From: Limnomonas spitsbergensis
Taxonomy: Eukaryota > Chlorophyta > Chlorophyceae > Chlamydomonadales
Direction of reading: 5' to 3'
Assembly (NCBI GenBank): GCA_037349105.1
Contig: JAYJMM010000116.1
Span: 4,030,001-4,094,000 of the forward strand
DNA length: 64,000 bases
The notes below the pieces were generated by a model. The model saw only the letters and a list, made by a program, of their open reading frames with translations. It made no database searches and was not told the DNA's origin. A program made the position numbers and the translations under genes. Numbering within the stretch: position 1 is the stretch's first letter; each line of letters opens with the position of its first letter. Positions 1 to 11,617 of this stretch are shown here, in pieces.

Positions 1-2464
1 GGCACGCGACAGCACCGCCCGAGCTGCATGTGCATCATCTGCAAGCAAGCGCGCTCGAGCGGGGGGACTTGGGGCGGAATGGTCGGAGAGGGTGGAGCTG
101 CGGTGGTGGCGCTCCCGCCTGTGGGCCGCTCAGGGTCTCAGGACGGCGGCTCGGCCCGCCATAGCCTCCTCCGGTTCGGCAAGCGCGCGTACGTGCAGGC
201 GCTTCCCATGCTGCCCATGGGACCCATGCAACACCGGTAAGAGTTGGGAGGTAACTGGAGGTGAGGGCGGTCACTCCCCCAGTCTCGCACTGAACCTCCC
301 ACCCGCTCGCCAATTCGCTGGCTTTGCTTCGTCAAATGATAATATAATGTCAAATCGTCAATGTTTTGTTTCCAGAGTACCATCATTGCTTTCACACTGT
401 GGTCATATGTTGGTTGCATCATGGGCTGCGCATTTTTGACTGTGTCTGTGCTGCTGCTGCTGCTGGATGGTGTTGCGTACAGGTACTGGGACTTGCCCGT
501 GTGCAAGGTCTGGCAAGCAGACGAGTGGATGACCAGCAGGGCCGCTGCGTCCTCACCGGCTCCTCAGCCAGGGGCGGCTGGGGAGGAGGAAGCCGTCACC
601 GCTGCTGCTGCAGGTGTCGTCAAGACTGAGCCTGGTAGTGGAGAGGGAACCGGCGCCGATGTAGCTTCTGCGGACACTGCGGGTGCAGGGACCACAGAGG
701 GCAAGGTGGAGCCTGCTGCGGGCGAGCCATCAGCGCAGCCTGTGTCTGCCCCAGCGCAGCCCGTCTCTCAGCCAGCCACACTGCTTGCCTCTCACGGGGA
801 TGTTGATGAAGCGCCGGCGCCGGTCCCCGCTCCTGCTCCCTCACCTCCTGTTATGGAAAGCAAGGGTAGGGCTGTCCCGGTGCCCGCTTGTTCGGCTGTT
901 TCCTGTGATGATCCGGGGCAGCAGCAGGCAGGTGCAGCGGTACCGGTTGCTTTGACAGCGGGGGAGGCCGCTACTGCAGAGGCCGGGACCGTGGAGGCCG
1001 CAATCGTGGAGGCTGCAATCGTGGAGACTGCAATCGTGGAGGCTGCAATCGTAGAAGCCGCGACCGTGGAGGCTGCAATCGTAGAAGCCGCAATCGTGGA
1101 GGCTGCAATCGTAGAAGCCGCGACCGTGGAGGCTGCAACGGGGGATGCTGTGAAAAAGGAGCGTCAGGCAAGGACCATCACTTGGAGGGAGAAGTTGAGG
1201 CAGTGCAAGCTGATGGAGCGAGAACGGCTGACGTTTGGAAAGTCGGGTGAGTGCTCAGAGTTGGTCACCTTCATCCCTGCCAGCCTTCCACCAGTATGTG
1301 TTATGCACGACGCAGCTCATGCTGCATGGCAACTCCCTTGGCCTGAGCATGTGTGCTGTGCATAGTGTAACGTGTGTGCTGTTCTCACATGTTCTAATTA
1401 CCGTATACAAAACTGGTAGGTCTGTATACCGATAAGTGGATCACGCCATCACAGTGTATTATACTAACGTGCTCCAATTCAGCAGTATATTATTGAGCTC
1501 TACCGAATATTGATACCCCTCATACGGTATGCTGTCCATTGTCCATGGCCGCACCTCATCCCATCTCAATCCTCGCGCGTGCAGGCGTGCATGGCTGGGG
1601 CATGTTTGCCCGCAAAGCGATCCCCCAGGACACGCCTGTGTACGAGTACCGGGGCGACTCTGTGCGGTCTGTAGTGGCCGATCTGCGCGAGGGGCGGTAT
1701 CGCGCAGAGGGCCGAGACTGCTACCTCTTCCGCCTGAACGACCACCTGGTGCTTGACGCAACCAAGGTCGGATCCATCAGCCGATTTACCAACCACTGCT
1801 GCTCACCCTCGCTCTATACGAAGGTCCGTGGGGGTGGGGGTGCCAGGCCTGGTTGAAGCATCTGGACTGTTTTCTGACGCTGCTGAGACGGGATTTGTTT
1901 AGTACTTCTTTGGTTTAGTGTTGGTGAAGTGATGGCAAGCAAGGGTCCCATGTTTTAGGTGCCTTACTACCTTGTCCCTGAATATGGTTTATTAAGTCTG
2001 AACAGTTTTTGCGCCTTCCCTGGGACACGTTCATAAATTATCTTGCATTTCAAAAGCTGTTGTTTACCTGTTTGACTGAAGTTGCTCTGATGCCGCGTCT
2101 GGAGAAAGTCATGCCACTTGTCGCGCGCAGATGATTGAGTTTGATGGAGAGTGCCACGTGGTGTTCTTCACAAAGATCGACATCAGAGCAGGTCAGGAAC
2201 TGACATTTGACTACCGCTTTAAGGTGGAAGATGACGCCCAGGACAAGGTTCCTTGCCACTGTGGAGCACCCGACTGCAAAGGTTAGCGTTGTTTTAGATG
2301 CCTTATGGTTCGTGTTTTAGTTACTGTAAGGCTTTGCTGGATGTTAGCACACTCCAATGACTTAAAGTGGTCCGTTACATACTTATATCCTTTGACATAA
2401 CCGGTACCGCTTTCAATCCTAACCCTGTGCCTTTGCCTTGTTGCTTACAGGTTTCTTGAATTGA
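1..2464 (+). CDS. SET-domain histone methyltransferase, ATX/trithorax type, 3' part
   Basis: Five exons (before 1 to 236, 483-1246, 1585-1823, 2131-2281, 2451-2464) join in one frame and give 467 residues; the 5' end lies outside the window. The first exon has a Cys-rich HRPSCMCIICKQ motif. The second exon is Ala/Pro/Glu-rich and ends in the pre-SET sequence REKLRQCKLMERERLTFGKS. The SET domain follows: VHGWGMFARKAIP, YEYRGDSV, ADLREGRYR, DCYLFR, SISRFTNHCCSPS and TFDYRF. The post-SET motif CHCGAPDCKGFLN is the very C-terminus. In this family such proteins methylate histone H3, usually at lysine 4, in COMPASS-like complexes in the nucleus. The usual NHSCxPN motif reads NHCCSPS here, so activity is not certain. 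Family assignment is strong; the substrate is inferred. Confidence 0.88.
991..1137 (+). repeat. Coding minisatellite, EAAIV-type pentapeptide repeat
   Basis: A 15-bp unit, roughly GTGGAGGCTGCAATC with GTAGAAGCCGCAATC variants, repeats about ten times inside the second visible exon of the SET gene. It encodes EA(A/T)(I/T)V pentapeptides. Unit length is a multiple of three, so copy-number changes would keep the frame. It lies in the low-complexity linker before the SET domain and has no recognisable domain function. Confidence 0.85.
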
Positions 2465-2843
2465 AAACGCCTGTCTACTGCTCGAAGGCTTGCAATGAAG
2501 GCAGCTGGACTCATATCATATCATAACCGATGATCATTCAATTATGAGATGTTCACTTTTGGAACCTGGAGTTCTCTAGGTTATTCTTCGCATCCACTGG
2601 CCAATTTTCGGTTGGAATGTCCCGTAAAATTCGGCCCCCCTCTCGCAGCGTTCATTCGTGGTTGCCAGTTACATCATAATCCTCTCCTAACCAAAGTCTG
2701 ATAAGAAGCGAGGTTTAAAAGGCTGCGAACCTGCATAATTTGAAACATTGAAATATCAGATTAAGTTGGATTGATTTGTACAAGCTTAGAAATGCATGCA
2801 TTCCAAAACTCAAGACGCAGATAACATTTCCAGGACCATTCTC
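2465..2843. other. Convergent 3' flank between SET and RPS11 genes
   Basis: The two flanking genes converge here, so the 379 bp should hold both 3' untranslated regions and polyadenylation sites. I see no credible coding sequence in it. Confidence 0.5.
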
Positions 2844-4313
2844 TCACCCCTTCTTGGCTGCGCCCGCTGGGGTGACCCTCAGGACGTTGAAGCGCACAGT
2901 CTTAGACAGAGGCCTGTAACACGTACAGCATTTAGCGATCAAAATCAGCAACAAATGGTATCCAAGTCTGGTCCATGATGAAACACATGGTAACAGATTT
3001 TTGTTTACCCCTGGACCCTATCCCACCAATTATACAATTTGATTACACCCAGGTGTACTGTACAATCTACATTAATGATGGTTGTTCAAAACTCGTGGGC
3101 CCACCTGCATTGGCCGCAGACCACGTGGTCGCCATCCCTGATGCGGAAAGCAGGGGAGGCGTGCGCTGAGACGTTGCTGTGCCTCTTCTCGTACCTTCGC
3201 AAGTCAAGCAACAAAGCGACGGCAACAGCAAAAATCACATGTAAAATAAAGATAGATTACGAGCAGTCAACTCTGATTAAGGGCTTCAAGAAAAGGCTGA
3301 GAAATGAATAGGGCATGGTTATACCGGGAAGCATGGTCGCAAGGGCATTCAGCACATGCATGATGGCAGTTGTGTCCAAGGCAGTGGATAGCATTACGTT
3401 TTCTCATGTAAGAAAGGATGCTGCACTTTCGAAACCTGACTTCTGGTGCGAAGCGGTTTGTGTCAGATAGTGGTACCAAAGAAGAGACATGGTCAAATGT
3501 TGGCAGAGCAGCGAACGTAAAATAGCAGTAGTAAATTAATGACCTGGGCTGTTCAATCCTTCGCTTTGTTCATGGTCCTCGCAATGGAGTCCTGCAGCCC
3601 TAGGTATCCCATGGGAGGTGACGTGGAAAATCCGCCGCCAGATCCAAAGCTGTAGCATGGCTACGTAATGCATTCATAAAACTGCAGCAATTCAGGTGAG
3701 TCGCATATCCCCCTAGCATGTCAGCGATATCAGATCCCATGAGCTGAAGTCTGTTCATTCCTCATCCTCTCCTCCTAAGCCAACCTAAGCCAACGTACCT
3801 GGCATACTTCTTGACATAATGCAGGTAATCCCGCCGGATGACAATGGTCCTGTTCATCTTGGATGACCTCACGATGCCTGCATGGTAATGCTTGCGTGGT
3901 GAGAAAATTACCATGCATCAATATAACTTCAACTGCTGACCTTCCATCCTTCTTACCAGACAAGATGCGGCCACGGATGCTGACATTGCCCGTGAATGGG
4001 CACTTCTTGTCGATGTAAGTTCCTGTAGCGAAAATAGCGCTTAATAAGCATCCAGTATCTCCATGTCGCTTGTCAATGGCTTTTACCCTCGATGGCCTCC
4101 TTGGGGGTCTTGAAACCCAGGCCAACGTTCCTCCAAAAGCGGTGCCCACTGTGTCCAGGCGCCTTCTTGTCCTTGCTCTTAAAGCCGCCGTTAACTCCTA
4201 GCTGCCTCTGGAAAGCCTTTTCAGTCTACAACAGGAGCGGGGATCGTGGAAGCCGTCAGAAACCTAGGTCCATATAATCGAACGAGTAAAGCATCACACA
4301 CCTGTTCAGCCAT
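2844..4313 (-). CDS. RPS11: 40S ribosomal protein uS17 (RPS11)
   Basis: Six exons on the minus strand: 4302-4313, 4087-4225, 3957-4022, 3799-3877, 3105-3194 and 2844-2913. They join in frame to 151 residues starting [20 protein letters not shown]. Conserved family motifs follow in order: [79 protein letters not shown] and, at the end, [13 protein letters not shown]. This is the cytosolic small-subunit protein, which binds 18S rRNA through an OB fold. The first exon codes only four residues, a common arrangement for ribosomal protein genes. The intron between 3195 and 3798 is about 600 bp. Length is slightly below the roughly 158 residues usual in animals and plants. The stop is TGA. No frame break is seen, so I take it as functional. 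Confidence 0.93.
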
Positions 4314-5330
4314 TTTTCAGTAAGGTCTGAAGGGAAAGAGCGTTCTAGGGGCAGGGGCCGACTAGGGCAACTACAAGGCATTGCCGTACGTTGTCGTCAG
4401 CGCACCCTAATTTCTAAATTTCCGCAGCGACTCGGCTGATTGAAATATGTAAGGGCCACCGGACAGGACCTCCCGATTGACTTTTCAGTAATCGGCGATT
4501 CGTTGGCGCGGACAGACAGATACATGCACGCACACACGGACGGAAGAAGGGCAGGTCCCGGTACGAGTCACTTTATGCTGCTGAAGACAGCACTCTGGTC
4601 ATATCTTGAAGGCCTCTACTGTTTTATAAGAACGGGATCGCAATTCATCAGAGTGGCAAACGTACTTTTAGTTAGGACAGCCTTCAAGGTCACTGCCGAA
4701 CAGATACCTGACGAGGGGCACTTGACTCATCCAAAGACAGGTGCTTCACTAATGATTGTGAAATTTAAGAAGAAGCCCACCGCGTTATCTCAGAATATTG
4801 ACGTTCGCCAAGCTCTGGGGACGTTGATATCAAGGATAAGATTGCTGCGCCCCATCCCATGAGCGCAAGGGTATCATCACCTGGTGTCAACAATCGATTT
4901 ACGGAGAAAACCAGAAGCATTCCACCATTCGGCTTCATCAGTACCGGTATATCACTATTAACAGTAGTATGACCAGGGCAATACACTGCCATGTCCAGAG
5001 AAGGTGGTCGACAGAGTCCACAAAGTATTAGAGTGGACATACGGTAGTGCCTTAAACAACCAAAAGCCTATTAAATCCATCAGGACCCAAGTAAGCATCA
5101 AGAGGCCGTCGCATAATTGGCCCCAGCAGGAGGTCCATGTCCGTTATAAAGCCTTCATACAGGTATGGCAGCCACAGCAACCCCGTCAAGTACACTGTTG
5201 CTAAGGCCACTGGGGAGCTGCTGCCGACCCAGCAGGCAGCCAGGAGTGTTGCACAACAGTACAATCGCAAACCAACGCCCAGGCTAACACCTATTTCCGT
5301 GAAAAAACTGTGTCGCTGAATTCGATGGGC
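4314..5330. other. RPS11 upstream region and SF3B2 3' flank
   Basis: Both neighbours are on the minus strand, so this kilobase should contain the SF3B2 3' UTR and terminator followed by the RPS11 promoter and 5' UTR. A 72-codon hydrophobic minus-strand ORF (5052-5270) and a 140-codon plus-strand ORF (4440-4862) are open, but neither has recognisable similarity or splice context. I do not call them genes. Confidence 0.4.
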
Positions 5331-8300
5331 TCAGAACTTGAAGTTCTCCTTCGTCTTCTTTGATGCCTTGTCGTCCGATTTCTGCGCGATCTTGCGCTTC
5401 TGCTGGGCTGCCTTCTCAGCAACCATACCGGAGAAGTCCTCCCGGCGCGATGCAGAGCGCGCCTCGGCCATCTTCTCCTCATACAGCGCCTTGAGGCCAG
5501 CCTCGTCCAAGCCCTCCATCTCGTCCGGCGTGAGGTTGATTTCCACGTCGGTGGACGCGCCTTGCAGCATACCCAGCCTATGGGAGAGCGGGGCACATGG
5601 ATGCACTGTCAGAGAATGCAGTGGGCGGGCAGAGCCAGAGTCAGCCAACACCTCTCATTCAAACAACAGCAGTGAACATACGATATTCTGAAACAGAGCT
5701 ACAGAAGCCCCGCGGTAGGCACGGCGGTGCCACATCAGCAAACTCACTTTTTCTTGTCCTTCCTCCCTGCCTCCGCAGATCCCCCAGGGATAACATACAC
5801 GTGGTCCGTCCCCATGATCGTGTTGGCGCCGACCGACACCTGCTTCTGTTCCAGAACCTGGTACAGCTGCCGCGGCTGCTCCGACTCCGAGGCCTTGCGC
5901 AGGTTCAGCATGGTGTCAGGGGTCTCGATGCCCGACGGCAGCGACGAGGCAATGCCGGAAGCCAGGCTGGACGCCAGGCCGGACATCATACCCGTGGCAA
6001 TGCCGGAGGCGATGCCGTCTGCCAGCTCTTGCTCTGCTCAACAGGCAGGCAAGGCCACAGTCAGCAACATTGGGCAAAACAGCTAATCCTCAGGACACAG
6101 AGCCACCCGCAACATCCAGAGGGGATGGCAAGGCCACAGGCTCAACAAGTAGATATCAACATTTCACAAACATTTAAACCAATTAAACAGCAGCACATTA
6201 TCCACAGAAAGAGCTCTGCACCGTCTCCTGGGGTTTAAATACTGCCAGCATGTCTCACCGTCCAGCCCTTCCTCTTCCTCCTCCTCCGACTCGGACTCAA
6301 CCTCTTCCACCACCTCCAGCTCGCCCCAGCGGGACACCTTGTCCACCTCCTCATCACTGTCGGCATCGTCAATATGCTGGCCGAACACATCCCCGTACAG
6401 TGGATTGCCCGTCTCGTCGACAGGCGGCTTTCCCCAGCCACCCGCATGGTACCCGAATGAGGCGCCTGGATCAGAGGCAGGCAAACATCCCAGGCGTCAG
6501 GAGGAGGCTCGCAGTGCTTCTTTTTTTGGCTAGAAGTCCAACTTCGGCAGGCCGCCCAGCGGTCACCAAAGACCCAATAAAGGCCTAACCTGGATTGACC
6601 TATAAGTAGTGGCCAAAGCAGCAAGGCTGGCCATAATGGGGCCTCTGGCCAGCGGCCGGAGTGTAGCTGACATGTAGCTGAGTCAGGAAAAAAGAAACAA
6701 CGGGCTTGCATACTCAAAAGCGCTGGCTACGTATGTCATACAGCGCTTTTGCAATTTTGCAAGCAAGGTCCATTCATATGCCAAGTCAAAGCCAGCAAGC
6801 AAGGCAGGGCTGCAATGCTGGCACGTCCCGCGGCAGCCACACTCACCCGGAGGGATTGGCGCATTAAGGCCCGGCACCTTGAGGTCTGGGTACGAGGGGG
6901 GCGGCCCGTACCGCTGCATGTTGATGAGCCAGGGCGGGGGTGTCGTGTCTGTCATGCCCAGCGCCTCCCGCAGCTTCTCGCTGAAGTGCCCAGGCTTGAG
7001 GTTCTCAACGCGCGCCTCGTACTCCTTGCCCTCATAGTAGATGTCGCCAACAGGCGTCAGCTTCGGCCGTGTCTGGTGCTTGAAAAACGCCTCGTGGAGG
7101 ACCTGCATGGTAAGAAAGCCAACAAGCTGTGGGGCTAGCAGGTCTGCAGTCTTTTCTGGCATCAGTCAACTTCTCCCTCCCGAATCAAAGATTTTGATCA
7201 TTGATGGGACCTTATTGGGCAAGTTTTTTTCTTTCCCATTCGCAGCCGTAGCGACTGACATCCGGACAGGCAGCCCCCACAGCACTCACTTGGTAGTTGA
7301 TGTCCATCTTGCCCATCTTGGGCGCCATGCGGTCCCGCTGCTTCTGCTTGAGCTTTTTACCATCCTCCTTCTCAGCGTACGCCTGGCGCATGTTGCTGAT
7401 GCCCGTGGCCTCAATAAAGTCCGGCAGCTTGAAAGGAGGCTTCTCAATGCCACGCTTACCCTGGAGGTATTTACGCTTTTGGGACCAGTGGCGCGGTACT
7501 GCCACGGTGTTCCGGTAGCCCTGCGTGACAGGGAGTGAATTTAATTGTAAATTCCAGGGGATTGCCAGGAACGAGCTGCAGGTCAGCCGCACTACTAAGG
7601 CAAGTTCCATATCACCTCAAACCCTTGTGCCCCGATGAGCCAGGCCTCAGTCTAAGCTCTCACTTTGAGGAACACCAACAGCTGTGGGTCTGGCGACGTC
7701 ACATCCCAGACCTCCACAACGTCAGGCCTTTCACACAGCTGCTTCAGCTCTGCAATTTTCAGTCGAGCCAGCATCTTCCGCTGCTTCTTGGACATCGATT
7801 TCTTGCCATCGCCTACGCTCAGTAGGCATGGGCAGCACGTTTCAGATTTTATGCTAACACCCAAGACGCCAGGCAGAAGCAGTACTTCCCACACACTATC
7901 CTGGAACGGCTCCATAAGACTAGAAAGGTAGAAATAAGTTACAGCCCATCACCTTCATCTTCACTGCCTGAATCTGATGAAGACGCGTGCGCATGGTCGG
8001 CTTTGACCTGAGGCTTCTGGTCCCTATCGACATCATCCCCCTCTTCATCTACATCCTCCTGGATGCCTGCTGTGACCTGCTCTGCTGAAGCAAAACGCTC
8101 GAATATCTTCTTAAAGTCGGCCATGGGGTCCTCCTCCTGCACATGGACAGTGGATAACGTTGGACGCATGCTCATAGCTCATGCCGCATGGCAGGCATGG
8201 CAAAATCTCACCTTCGGCTCAGGAAAGTTCATGCCAAGACCAAATCCTAAGCCACCCAGTCCTGGCCGCTCGTCCTCATCATCATCTTTAGGTGGTTCTG

Positions 8301-8675
8301 GCCGCTCAGTTCCAAACTCAACAGGCGCTGAGACGTACTCAATTTCAATCTCCTCTTCTCCTTGAACCTGGGGAATTAGGGATGCACTGAGTATCATGCT
8401 GGCAACAGTGGCAACATAGATGAAGAGGCCATACCTTGGCTGGCTTTTCAGCCCCATCCTTCTTTTCTTGCAGTTGCCTGCATAAAGATCATGTATGTCA
8501 TGGGTTGCATGTGACCAGAGATCAAGGCATGACAGGCGTACCGTCTCTGCTTTTGGTTCTCTTTATGTTTCAGTTTCCTGTCTTTCCGTTTATCGACTTC
8601 GCTCTTTTTGGCCATCGCGCCACGGCCGTTGCCATTGGCTACTCCAGCCTCAGAATTCTGCACCTCTGTCGCCAT
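5331..8675 (-). CDS. SF3B2: Splicing factor 3B subunit 2 (SF3B2/SAP145/Cus1)
   Basis: Ten exons on the minus strand (8542-8675, 8435-8477, 8212-8367, 7953-8136, 7664-7812, 7290-7520, 6847-7102, 6259-6465, 5748-6033, 5331-5577) give 630 residues in one frame. The Lys/Glu-rich N-terminus is followed by the DUF382 core (about residues 178-300; KKQRKMLARLKIAELKQLC, VAVPRHWSQKRKYLQGKRG, KMDINYQ). Then comes the PSP proline-rich domain (PPPWLINMQRYGPPPSYP) and the motif FGYHAGGWGKPPVDE. An acidic stretch, MVAEKAAQQKRK and a C-terminal ENFKF complete it. In this family the protein is part of the U2 snRNP SF3b complex and contacts pre-mRNA near the branch point. It is shorter than human SF3B2 (about 895) because the N-terminal region is reduced. 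It is divergently paired with the YTH gene. Confidence 0.94.
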
Positions 8676-9019
8676 GGACTTTGGATCTGATTAATGGCAG
8701 ACCTGATGTCGTTCTCACAGACTACAACGAGCCTGCAGCGAGGACGGCTGTGAGCGAGAGAGCTGTGACCCTTCTTGTTAGAAATAAATTACACATATAC
8801 GTTAGCTACGCAAAGCGTCTATAAAATGGAGCTCGTATCTGGGAAATAAGAACGAACCTCCAGAACGAACCACACTAGCTGTACGGCCTTGTCAGTCGCA
8901 CATATACAGCTTTTGCTTCGCTCTGGACACAGCGAGCTTCAGCCTTAACTCCTTGTTAACTTTAATTGATCGCCGCTACCTTATTCCTGTCTACAAGCAA
9001 GTTACAACACTTCTACTAA
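8676..9019. promoter_or_regulatory. Divergent promoter region, SF3B2 / YTH gene
   Basis: Only 344 bp separate the two start codons of oppositely transcribed genes, so both core promoters and 5' UTRs must lie here unless a 5' UTR intron exists. I see no clear TATA box in a standard position. Both products act in mRNA processing, which makes coordinated expression plausible but unproven. Confidence 0.5.
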
Positions 9020-11617
9020 ATGGCAGAAGATGACATAGAGCTTCTTTACGAGGACGATCATGAGGAAGAAGATCAAGATCTGAACGTAGCTGAGCGGGCA
9101 GTTCAGGAGGATAAACCTACAGCGGATGAACCTGCAGCGGATCAACCTGCAGAGGCCCGAACTGCTAGCACAGGTGCGTCGGCACATGATTTATCTGTCA
9201 AGTCTGCCACTGTTGCCTCTTATTTGTTTTATATTTGCACATGCGAGAGAAGACGAACCACGTCCGAGGTCACCGATAGCTATCGCACCAACGTCCACTG
9301 CATCCACAAGGCCCTCGATTGCAAAAGACACGGATCGGGAGCAGGTAAGATAGCTCCGCTGTGCGCTTGGCTGGTGGGCTAATTGCCAGCTCCTCCACTG
9401 GCTCACGGAAGTCTGACAGTTGAGCTCGGTGTCACCTGCAGGCAGTGCTACCTCCTGTCAAAAAAAATGTTGTGGCCAGTAAGCTTGGCACCAAGTACTT
9501 CATCATCCGGAGCTACTGCATGGAGAACGTCGACATTTCATTAGTTGAGGCTGCATGGAGCACGACAAAAAGAAATGAGCCCAAGTTGAACAACGCATTT
9601 TCCACCGCACCGGAAGTTCGGCTTCTGTTCAGCGTCAACAACTCATGCGCGTTTCAAGGCTACGCTGTAATGAAGTCTAAGACTGGGCAGCTGGGTCGGC
9701 CTGTGCTCTGGTCTGGTGGCCTTGCATTTGGATCGCCATTTGCAGGTGAGGGCCCATTAAGGTCGCAGACATGCCTTGCCACCATAACTTAGCTTACTGG
9801 GGGACTAACACCCCTGGGAATGAATGATGTTCATGGAGTGTACTGCTGAACTGCAGGCTGTTGTATATGATAGGGATCTGGAGGACCATACTGTGGCACT
9901 CTTCATGCAGCTTCCCCACTGACCCTGTTGTGCTCTTGCAGTGGAGTGGAAATGTCACGTCACCCTCCCTTCCACGGAGGTGCGAGGCCTGAACAACCCT
10001 CTGAACCTGGGCCAAAACGTGCTGAAGGCCACTGACGGTCAGGAGCTCCCGCAAGATGTCGGCGACCAGATCGTTGAAATGCTGGAGAGGAAAGCCAAGG
10101 CCACCGGTGTGACTGCTCCTGTGCCTCAGCCGCGCTCCAAGACTTCCCAGCCGAGCAGTGTGGTGCATCCTCAGGCAGGCGGCAGAGGTGCCCAGGCCAC
10201 CCACGGCAACCGGGGGGGCATGCAAGGCGGCGCCGGCCAGTTTGGGGGCAGGGGACGAGGCCGACCCACTAGATCGAATGAGATGGATGACGGGAGTATG
10301 GGCGGCGGGGTTCATGCGACCATGCGACAGATGGGGATGATGCCTGGAGGTGAGATTGCATGTCCCGCTGCCGGATGGCAGTGTCAATTTCTGTGTGCCG
10401 CAGACTGCCTTGAGTAGGCCGCTGGGCAGGAACCAAACCTGGGCTGATGGCGACCAAACCTTGAGCAGCCCTAAGCAGCAGGGCTTGCTGCACCTGAACC
10501 CCTTGGTCATCGGCTGTGGTTTAACTGAATTGTACCTTCAGCACCGTCCAGAAAACAGTGCTGGATGGGAAGCCTCTTCTTGCGGTGTCACTGCTTTCGT
10601 TTCTTACCCTTGCATCTCAGGCAGCCCACGTCTCTGAATGCCATGCCTGCTGCTGATATCACCCCTGTTTCTTCTTGTCCAGGAATGGAGGCCATGATGG
10701 GCATGGGGATGAACCCGATGATGATGGAGGCTATGGCAATGCAGCTGGGCGGAGGCCTGAGAGCAGGCGGCGCCGGGGGCATGGGCAACATGGGCATGCC
10801 TCAGCAGATCGGACCCGCGAGCACCCATGTGAGCCAGATGCAACTGCAGCAAATGCAGCAGCAGCTGCAAATGCAAATGCAGCAACAGCAGCGACACATG
10901 CAGCAGCTCCAGCAACAGCAGCAGTCATCAACTCTGCCGACCCAAGATGCAGCGTCTACCGGGCGGAGCGGGGACGACCAGGTCAGGCAGGTTGTAACTC
11001 AGCAGCAGAGCACTCGGCGCCGCAGCCGCAGCCCTAGCCAAGAAAGGAAGCCAGATCTGCTGGAAATGACGTATGAAGAGTACCTGGAGCACTACCGGAG
11101 GGTGAAGCAGCGTGTGGCGGCGGAGTTCCAGGATGGCCAGGAGCAGCGCAAGGAGGTGCCAAAGCAGCGCCAGGTGGTGCCGCAGCCTCAGCGTAGGGCA
11201 CAGCCGGCACCTCAGCAGCAGCCACAGCAGCTAAAGCAGCAGCAGGCGCCCTCCACGATGCCTGGCGCTGGAGCAAGCATGATGTCTGGCATGGGTGGCG
11301 GCATGATGCCTGGTGGAGGGATGATGGGTGCCGGCAACATGGGCATGATGATGCAGCCTGGCATGCACGCTGGCATGGGCGGCATGGCTGGACGCATGGG
11401 CAACATGGGTGGCATGGGCATGAACCCCATGGCCGGCATGATGGGTGGCGCCTCTGGCATGATGATGGGCGGTGCCGGCATGGGCCTGCATAACAGCGGC
11501 CAGGGTATGATGGGCGGCATGTCAGGTGTCAACCCGGCTATGATGATGATGGGAGGAGGGGGTGGTGGCGCTATGCAGCAATCTCAGGGAGGACAGCCTT
11601 ACACCGAGTCACAGTGA
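9020..11617 (+). CDS. YTH-domain RNA-binding protein (m6A reader family)
   Basis: Five exons (9020-9173, 9250-9344, 9442-9745, 9942-10349, 10683-11617) give 631 residues. The start MAEDDIELLYEDDHEEED is acidic. The YTH domain spans about residues 100-232: KYFIIRSYCMENVDIS, VEAAWSTTKRNEPKLNNAF, LLFSVNNSCAFQGYAVM, RPVLWSGG, VEWKC, LNNPLN and DGQELPQDVGDQIVEML. The Trp in AAWSTT and the downstream Trp residues fit the aromatic cage that binds N6-methyladenosine in this family. The rest is low complexity: a Gly/Arg stretch, Met/Gly-rich segments, a Gln-rich run (about residues 372-402), RRRSRSPSQERKPDLLEM and a TYEEYLEHYRRVKQR helix. It resembles nuclear YTHDC1/CPSF30-L-type readers more than cytoplasmic YTHDF types, but I cannot separate them firmly. 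The second exon uses a weak acceptor (GAGAG before 9250). Confidence 0.87.

Noticed and set aside
35..506. Overlapping small ORFs on both strands at the left end
   Set aside because: The plus-strand exon 1-236 joins in frame to the SET gene; the others conflict with it and have no support.
4440..4862. 140-codon plus-strand ORF
   Set aside because: No recognisable similarity, and it lies in the promoter region of RPS11 and the 3' flank of SF3B2.
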